From: Tricholoma matsutake
Taxonomy: Eukaryota; Basidiomycota; Agaricomycetes; Agaricales; Tricholomataceae
DNA: 64,000 bases
Direction: 5' to 3'
Assembly: GCA_026075535.2 (NCBI GenBank)
Contig: AP026547.1
Coordinates: forward strand, 6,758,001 to 6,822,000
Positions 58,393-64,000 of the stretch are shown one piece after another (position 1 is the first letter of the stretch; the number at the start of each line of letters is the position of its first letter). The position numbers were made by a program, and so were the translations under genes. Below the pieces are notes generated by a model. That model saw only the letters and a list, made by a program, of their open reading frames with translations. It ran no database searches and was not told the DNA's origin.

Positions 58393-59444
58393 CCCCAGGC
58401 GTTGGTGAGCGTGATTGATGGCACTCATTGTGCATTCACATATCCCTCTCATCCTGGGAATTCACATGTATGGCCACTAGTTACATAGAAGTTTTGACAC
58501 TTCTTGCACCCACTGCGTGCAGCCAAGTAATGATGTTTGCATTCAGTCAGTTTAGGAGGTCTTCCCTGAGGGGTGATGGCAGTGGTGGACATAGAGTTGG
58601 TTTTAGAAAATGCAGCAGAGAACTTGGAGTTTGATTGTTGTTGAGAATGGACAGCGGGTGCTCGGCATGTAGCATCAGAAAGTCCCACGTTAGAGCCAGT
58701 GCATTTCAGTTTACAAAAGGCATCCTCGGCCTCCTTCTGGTGTGAGGCAGACTCCTCATGAACCTTGTCCTCAAGCCTGATAAGCAACTGCACAAAGTTT
58801 TCTAAATGATGTTCTGCCTTGTGCGCGGTAGCCTCCACAACAGTGGCCATATCACCTTCATCAGGTGGAGCATTTTCATCGTTAGAATTGGAGTCGGAGT
58901 CATTTTTCTCTTTGTAACGATCATATGTGCTGAGGAGTTTGTGTGATAGGTTCAACTCAATTTAGGTACATAATTGTGCAGGCAAGAGGTGATATTTGGT
59001 GTTCTTCAGCAACAGGTTATCACAACGGATCCCAGTAGAGAAGTCACAGAATGGAGTTGAGCCCTGCTTTGTGTTGCAAAGCTTGCGAGCCAAATCCTTT
59101 TCCCAGCCAGCTGCTAGCCAGCAACTGCAGACCTTCATCATGAATTCGTCAAACAAGAGCTTTTCGTAATAGGTCTGAGATGTCTGGAACCAGTCACTAA
59201 ACAATGGGTCTTCAAAAGCGTAAGCTATATGTGCCATGTGTTTGGCACTGGTCAAGCTTTCTCTGTTTGCAAGGTAACCTTGGGTGAAGTGTTCAAATCG
59301 ATGTAAAAGCTTGGTGGTCATCACACCAGACATAATAGTTGGCTGCTTCCCATTATTGGGTGTGAGAGTAGCAAGACTGTTGTTCAACATGGTGAGATGC
59401 TGAGTATATGTGTGATGTAAAGAATTGTCATCTGTAGATGACAA
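58393..59444 (-). pseudogene. Gag of element F
   Basis: 160 codons are open from ATG 59444 (MSSTDDNSLHHTYTQHLTML; TTKLLHRFEHFTQGYL; FEDPLFSDWFQTSQTYYEKL). A TAA follows at about 58960, where element A has Gln, then 168 codons to 58449 with NLSHKLLSTYDRYKEKNDSD, an acidic linker and the Cys-rich GCKKCQNFYVTSGHTCEF. This is the best preserved N-terminus of the family in the window and defines the gag start used for A, B and E. Confidence 0.82.
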
Positions 59445-59454
59445 GCAATGCTTT

Positions 59455-60440
59455 TACACCCTGCGAGCAGGCGCTCGCAGTGGTGTAGGTAGGAGATGAA
59501 AAAAGAAAACAAGAAAAAAAAGAAACTGCCCCACCGTCTCATGTTTGTAGCGAGGGTGAGGGTGCTGATGTCCTGTCCTGCCGTTCGTGTTTGCTGTTGC
59601 CCCTGCCATTCATTGACTCCGCCATTTGTCTTCGTCGTCCTGTCGTTCACGCCGCTGATGTTTGTCGTCCCTACTGTTCACTGTCTCCGCTGCCCGTCAT
59701 CCCTTTCATTCCCCACTGTTCGCCGTCTCCACCATTCATCATCCCTGTTGTGCGTGGTTCCCCGTTTGTTGTTCCCTGCAGTTTGTCATTCCCCACCATT
59801 CGTCATTCCCTGTTCATCGTTCCCTGTTGTCCAGTTTCCTTGCCGTCCATTGTCCCTGGCATTCATTGGTGTTCATTGTTGGTGTTCATTGTTGTTTCCT
59901 GTACCCCCGTCGTCAGCACCCCCATCACCCCCTACAAGCAGTGGCTCACAGGTGGGGTGGAGGTTCTGTGTGACGTGGCAGAACCTGTTGCCACCCTGCA
60001 AGCAGGGGCTTGCAGTGGCAGTGTAGGGGAGGTGGTGGCATTGGCAGTCATTGTCGTTGTTATCAAGAGGTTAAGAATCTAAAAAAAAGATCCAGTTAGC
60101 TAGTAAAAAAAAGAAATCAATGATAACGAACATACCCACAGCCCAAATGATGCTAGTCGTCATTTGGGCACTTGTGTTGGTTCGTTTGCAGTGGCAATGT
60201 TCCATGCTTAGCAGCATCGGCATAGGTGAGGTATGGAGAGGGCGGGGTGTCGCCTGGTAGGTGGGGCCATGTCATTAGGAAAAAATAAGAAACTAAAAAA
60301 GAAACTATTAGTAAAAGAAAGAAAAGAAGAGTAAGGAAAGCTTACTCCTGGCCCAAATGACAGACTAGCATCATTTGGGCTGCCTTAGTTGTTTTCGTTC
60401 ATTTGTGGTTGTTCAGGTGGTTGTTCAGGTGGTGTAGGTG
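59455..60440 (-). mobile_element. Repeat with CTGCGAGC palindromes and intron-like modules, related to 3780-4880
   Basis: It starts with CCTGCGAGCAGGCGCTCGCAG and repeats that theme at about 59930 and 59990. On the minus strand, hairpins of GCCCAAATGA/TCATTTGGGC type lie at 60140-60175 and 60351-60386. Each is followed by a donor-like site, a T-rich tract, a branch-like TAACT/CTAAT word and TTTTTTAG (60065-60130 and 60297-60350). The same parts occur in the plus orientation at 3957-4476. The boundaries of the insertion in the leader of F are unclear. The Cys/Ser/Val/Pro-rich frames across it are low-complexity. Confidence 0.5.
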
Positions 60441-60669
60441 ACACAGCGCGGTTGGTTTGTGGTCATGGGAAGTTTTCTGGTAAGTAGTGTCACTTTTGTT
60501 TTCGGGAGCACAAATAAGACCATATGGTCCATGTGCAGCCAGAGGGTATATAAGCACTCACCAAACAACTTCTTCTTTCCTGGGCTCGTCCCATTGCACG
60601 TAAATGTAGTAATAATTAATGCTCTCATTAGTTATTTTTTCTTACTATCTATGTACATATGTAGGACCA
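60441..60669. other. Unassigned sequence in the leader of F
   Basis: Contains GGGTATATAAGCACTC (about 60547), a TATA-like box with no gene attached. No repeat partner is seen in the window. Confidence 0.35.
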
Positions 60670-60867
60670 TTTATATACTATAAAAACTGGTTGCAACTGA
60701 TTGCAACCGGTTTTATAATGGTTTTTCATATATTCTTGAAGTAGGGCAACCAGCAATCCAACCGGCCTTGGAAGTGGGCAACTGCAACCGACGGTCCGGT
60801 TGCAATTGGTTGGGTTGGGTTTGGTTGCGGTCATTTTTTCAGTCCAGCCAACCGGACCTTCAAACAC
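60670..60867. mobile_element. hAT-type MITE remnant
   Basis: Dense ACCGGTT/AACCGGAC words. The right end reads inward TAGTGTTTGAAGGTCC, close to the MITE 2 end TAGTGCTTAAAGGTCC. No matching left end or TSD, so it is a truncated relative. Confidence 0.6.
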
Positions 60868-61127
60868 TACGAGTGTGTGTGTTCAATCAAGCTGCAGGTG
60901 CAGACTTGCAGTCCTACTAGAAGCTGGAGATGCTTCAGAGCGAGTAGAAGGAGAAGATGTGTGTGCAGAGGTGAGAGGTGAGGACACCGGCAAAGGTGTG
61001 TTTTCTGCATGTCAGTGACCCCTACTATGCATTGTGAGGGAGGTCGTGTCAGATGGCAACCAAGACAGTTTGATAAGAACTGTCAACGGTTTCAATAATG
61101 CATCATAATTGATATCAAAAAAAAAAG

Positions 61128-61338
61128 TGTGAGCCTACCTCCTATGTGGAGGTAGACAAGCACTATAGGAGAAGGAAGGGGAGGATTATGAGACTTACTT
61201 TGAATCACACAAAGTGATAAGATACGGCGTGGTATTTCAGTAACTAGAGCTAGTGATATACAGGTGGTAGTTTGAGGTCAAGAGAGAGAAGAAGGATAAT
61301 GAGAGTGAGAAGTCTTCATGTAAGCAGTAAATATGTCA
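61128..61338 (-). repeat. 5' LTR of element F (end missing)
   Basis: Matches 39297-39522 up to GCAGTAAATA, then breaks off about 20-25 bp before the family end. A C plus ten T tract borders it on the inner side. Confidence 0.82.
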
Positions 61339-63589
61339 AACCCCAAAGCTGTTGTGATATTTCAAGGCTGCCATTCACACCCACCTTGGCCTGAGGAAAA
61401 GCCCACAAAACAGGCAAAGGATGATCTTCAAAAATGCCTCGATGCATACGGAATGTATGGAGCGACAGCTGGTAGGGTTGATAATGGTGAGTGTAAAATC
61501 AAACTACACCTGTCAGTGGCAATGTCGTTAAGTTCTACACAGCTGCTACAACAATTGCACTTCTCGGATCTTCACTGGGTGAAAAGCACCATGCATTCCG
61601 AAGTCGAAGACTTCTGCAAGAAAGAGTTCGTGAGCAAAGAGATGCAGTGGTGCCTGCAGGATACCAGTGGCAAGGTATGGCCCTTATGTCTTGACTCTCG
61701 AGTCTATACTGGAAATGCATTGACTTGAAACCTACACAGGGATCATTGATCAGTATGAAAAAGACCAGAAACTGCCACTCAATGAACGCTATCTGTGGCA
61801 TCTTCGCATGGAAGGTGACATAAAAGTCGTGGTGACAATGAATGCAGTACTTGCGGCATTGATTCACACCATATCATATCTTGTCGGTGACTACACCTTT
61901 AAATGGGTTCATGGTGAACTAGATGAATGTGAATTTGTTATCTGGCATGCATCAACAAATGAGTGTAAGTTGGGTTCATTGCTGATCAATGGTTTCTTGC
62001 TTCATTGAGTTAAACACTAGGTGTGACGATCTCGCGCATTTACTGCAATTCTTCAACCTGTGAGGCCTTCGGCTTTATTTTCGAAGGCCTCTTTACCTCA
62101 ATTGAGAAAGCCATGCATCACAAAGTCAAGTTCAAGGTTTTTGATCCAGTCGCTGGCAATCTCCTTGCAGTCCTACTCGATATGGAGGCAGCACAAGTCC
62201 AAGGACTTGGTGATGCCATTCTTCGGCTACAGATGAATGAACCCAGCAAGAGCGGCATCTCCGAAAATGATCCTAACATGCTAGTTCAGTATCTTGTCAA
62301 ACTGTGCACAGTCCATTTCGAGAGGTATGCTGTCCTCATTATCAATATAGTATCTTGTGAATCTTATCAACCTACCCCAAATAGACAGACCAGTGAGCTT
62401 GCAGAAGCGGTCAGCTCCAATGTGGTAGAATACCTCAACAAAATCCAAGCTCTTTCCTCACCAGAGGATATCGCCGCATGGCATGGATTTTGCAAAGCTC
62501 ACCCTAGCGAGAAACTCAGAAGTATGATACACATTTGTATTCTCCACATCAATTGCTGCTAACTGAACTGTTTATCAGATTGGTATGCACACAAGATCAT
62601 GTACCCTTGGTTGTTGCCCGGCTTCAACAAAACTCTTTCTCGGATTCTGTGTGAATTTTGGGACCTCACACCAAACCACACCAATCTCGTTGAAACGGCT
62701 CATGCTGGGACTAACCGCCACACAGCAATCAACCTCCGGCCATTGGAAGCCATCCAACGGTATGTGTTCTGGAAAATCAAGGCAATGCACCAAACTCATT
62801 TGTTAATAAATGCACAAGCATTGGACGAGTCCACTGCTGCATCAATTGCCACTGCGAACACCATGTGCATCCATCGCAATCCCCATAACTCCGAGGTTGA
62901 CCATGCCAAATGAGCAGTTACTTGCTGAACTAACAATGCTCGATGATGTGCTGTCCATAATGACTTAGATTCCAACATTGACCATGTACGTGACCAAATA
63001 TCAGCAGCGGTGCATACTCAGAAAGAGTTGAAGGCAAAACTGAAAGACTTGAACAAGAAGAAGAAAGGAGTAGGGAGGACACTGAGGCACAACAGATCCA
63101 GGTGGCGGTATGATAGCATTGAGATACCAACTATCCGTGGCCTGAATACTGTATCTGTTGGGACACAAGGTAAGTAATCGCCCCAGTCGAGACCAGCAAC
63201 CTATGATTGTCATTCTTCAGGAATCGAGGCTCGTCTGCAATCTGCATCCTCGATTGGCACTCCACAATCCTATTCACCTCGCATACCAATTCAAGCTCCT
63301 GGCCTGAGCCCTAGCAGCGACATCATTATTTCCCACTCTGGTACTTCCAAATCAGTTCAGATTCGACAACTACAACTCGAAGTTGGATTTGCTCTGGTGG
63401 CATTTCCTCATGACAATGTCATTCTTGGCTCACAACTGCAGAACATGACCTTGGCCTTCTCTAACCTCGTCATTTGCTGGTCATGCTCACATTCAAGAAG
63501 CTCCTGAGTACACGATGGCAGTGCCTGATCTTGATGCATTGGAAGCTCAGTTGGATGAATTGTATGGACCGAGGATGTTCTCCGCTTGA
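61333..63589 (+). pseudogene. Mutator-like (MULE-type) transposase-derived protein, broken
   Basis: Exons as read: 61333-61486, 61543-61674, 61740-61964, 62021-62324, 62385-62521, 62579-about 63171 and 63221 onward, with GT-AG introns of about 50-75 nt. Blocks: VIFQGCHSHPPWPEEKPT, DYTFKWVHGELDECEFVIW, LLDMEAAQVQG, PNHTNLVETAHAGTN. The spaced D, D-M-E and E residues fit the RNase H-like DDE core of MULE transposases, and I recognise the overall pattern from abundant Agaricomycete repeat proteins. Three TGA codons (62911, 62926, 62941) stand where Arg fits, and a one-base frame change at about 63465 separates the last block (EYTMAVPDLDALEAQLDELYG, ending 63589). The natural N-terminus is missing; the first ATG lies in the truncated LTR of F. 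Confidence 0.7.
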
Positions 63590-64000
63590 TACAAGCACAT
63601 ATTTACTCCCTAGATAACTGCTAGCTGCTTGTCATAGTACAGGACCCTGATTGATAAAGGCTGTGGCTCTAATAGTTGACCAGGTCACCATATTCGACCT
63701 TTTGACCTTTCAACGTTGTTCGGAATACATGTACGCAACCTGTTCAAAGCAGAACAAACATTCCCAATCATGATCTGTTTCCCCACTTCAGTTATTCACC
63801 TGAATTTGTAGCTATTCACAGAGAAAAACAGCTATTTACAGGTAAGTTTAGTTGTTCAGACCTCCCATACCAATAGCTGAATAATGAACATTACTAAAGG
63901 TAATAGTACTCGGTCCGGCAATCCCACCAAACAAAGTGTGACAGAGAAAACAGTATTGCCATTTTTGGAAATCACTCCTTATCACCACTGATTTACCAGT
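63590..64000. other. Unassigned right edge
   Basis: AT-rich, with no sustained reading frame and no repeat partner in the window. It could be the 3' flank of the Mutator-like element. Confidence 0.35.

Larger units (their letters stand above)
39297..61338 (-). mobile_element. Ty3/gypsy element F (outer element of nest 2)
   Basis: 3' LTR at 39297-39522 and 5' LTR at 61128 to about 61338 are closely similar. Read right to left, its gag, protease, RT, RNase H, integrase and chromodomain are separated by I, H and G, each with its own 5-bp TSD, and by repeats at 59455-60868. The right LTR lacks its last 20-25 bp where the Mutator-like gene begins, so the outer TSD is lost. Confidence 0.88.

Noticed and set aside
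59496..60082. Cys/Ser/Val-rich open frames of 163-176 codons on the plus strand
   Set aside because: Low-complexity pyrimidine-rich sequence in the repeat at 59455-60440; no domain.

Overview
The window looks like an 'island in a sea' from a repeat-rich filamentous fungus, most likely an Agaricomycete basidiomycete. That placement is inference. It rests on short (about 50-60 nt) GT-AG introns, compact genes, Ty3/gypsy elements with C-terminal chromodomains, and a Mutator-like transposase family I associate with mushroom-forming fungi. Five ordinary nuclear genes lie at about 28.6-38.7 kb. Almost everything else is transposable-element sequence.

Layout. 1-3264: 5' part of a minus-strand Ty3/gypsy element (A), with a hAT-type MITE inserted at the gag start. 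3509-5440: a terminal-inverted-repeat element carrying two tRNA-like modules, hairpins and intron-like segments. 5636-24614: a first nest. Element B (minus) contains intact-length element C (7370-13587), a solo LTR (16628-16896) and element D (17592-24345), and D contains a hAT-type MITE (22182-22920). 24626-24899: a small MITE. 24978-28110: element E (plus), lacking its 3' end. 28581-38656: an extended SDR gene (+), an ASA1-like WD40 gene (+), a BSD2/Ndfip-like gene (-), SelO (+) and ARP3 (-). 39297-61338: a second nest. Element F (minus) contains non-autonomous LTR element G (41888-44945), element H (45574-51394, plus) and young element I (52346-58392, minus), and other repeats interrupt its 5' region. 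61333-63589: a broken Mutator-like transposase gene.

The nesting is supported base by base. Target-site duplications (TSDs) flank B (ACACC), C (ATACC), the solo LTR (GATAT), D (ACGGT, decayed differently on each side), G (GCTTG), H (AACAC) and I (CCCCA), and 8-bp duplications flank three MITEs.

Two Ty3/gypsy lineages are present. C and I have a canonical CCHC knuckle, a DSGAT protease motif and a -1 gag/pol arrangement. In A, B, D, E, F and H, a C followed by a run of T lies directly after the 5' LTR; B, F and H also share an unusual D-H-(G/D)-S protease motif. The non-autonomous element G carries the same T tract.

Most in-frame stops in these elements are TGA where an arginine is expected. 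RT active sites and TSD mismatches also change by CpG to TpG/CpA transitions. Together these point to methyl-CpG decay of silenced transposons. Host genes end normally in TGA, TAG or TAA. The gene island covers stress/redox (SDR, SelO), TOR/PIKK-complex assembly (ASA1), membrane trafficking/ubiquitin adaptor function (BSD2) and actin nucleation (ARP3). These genes show no sign of forming one pathway.
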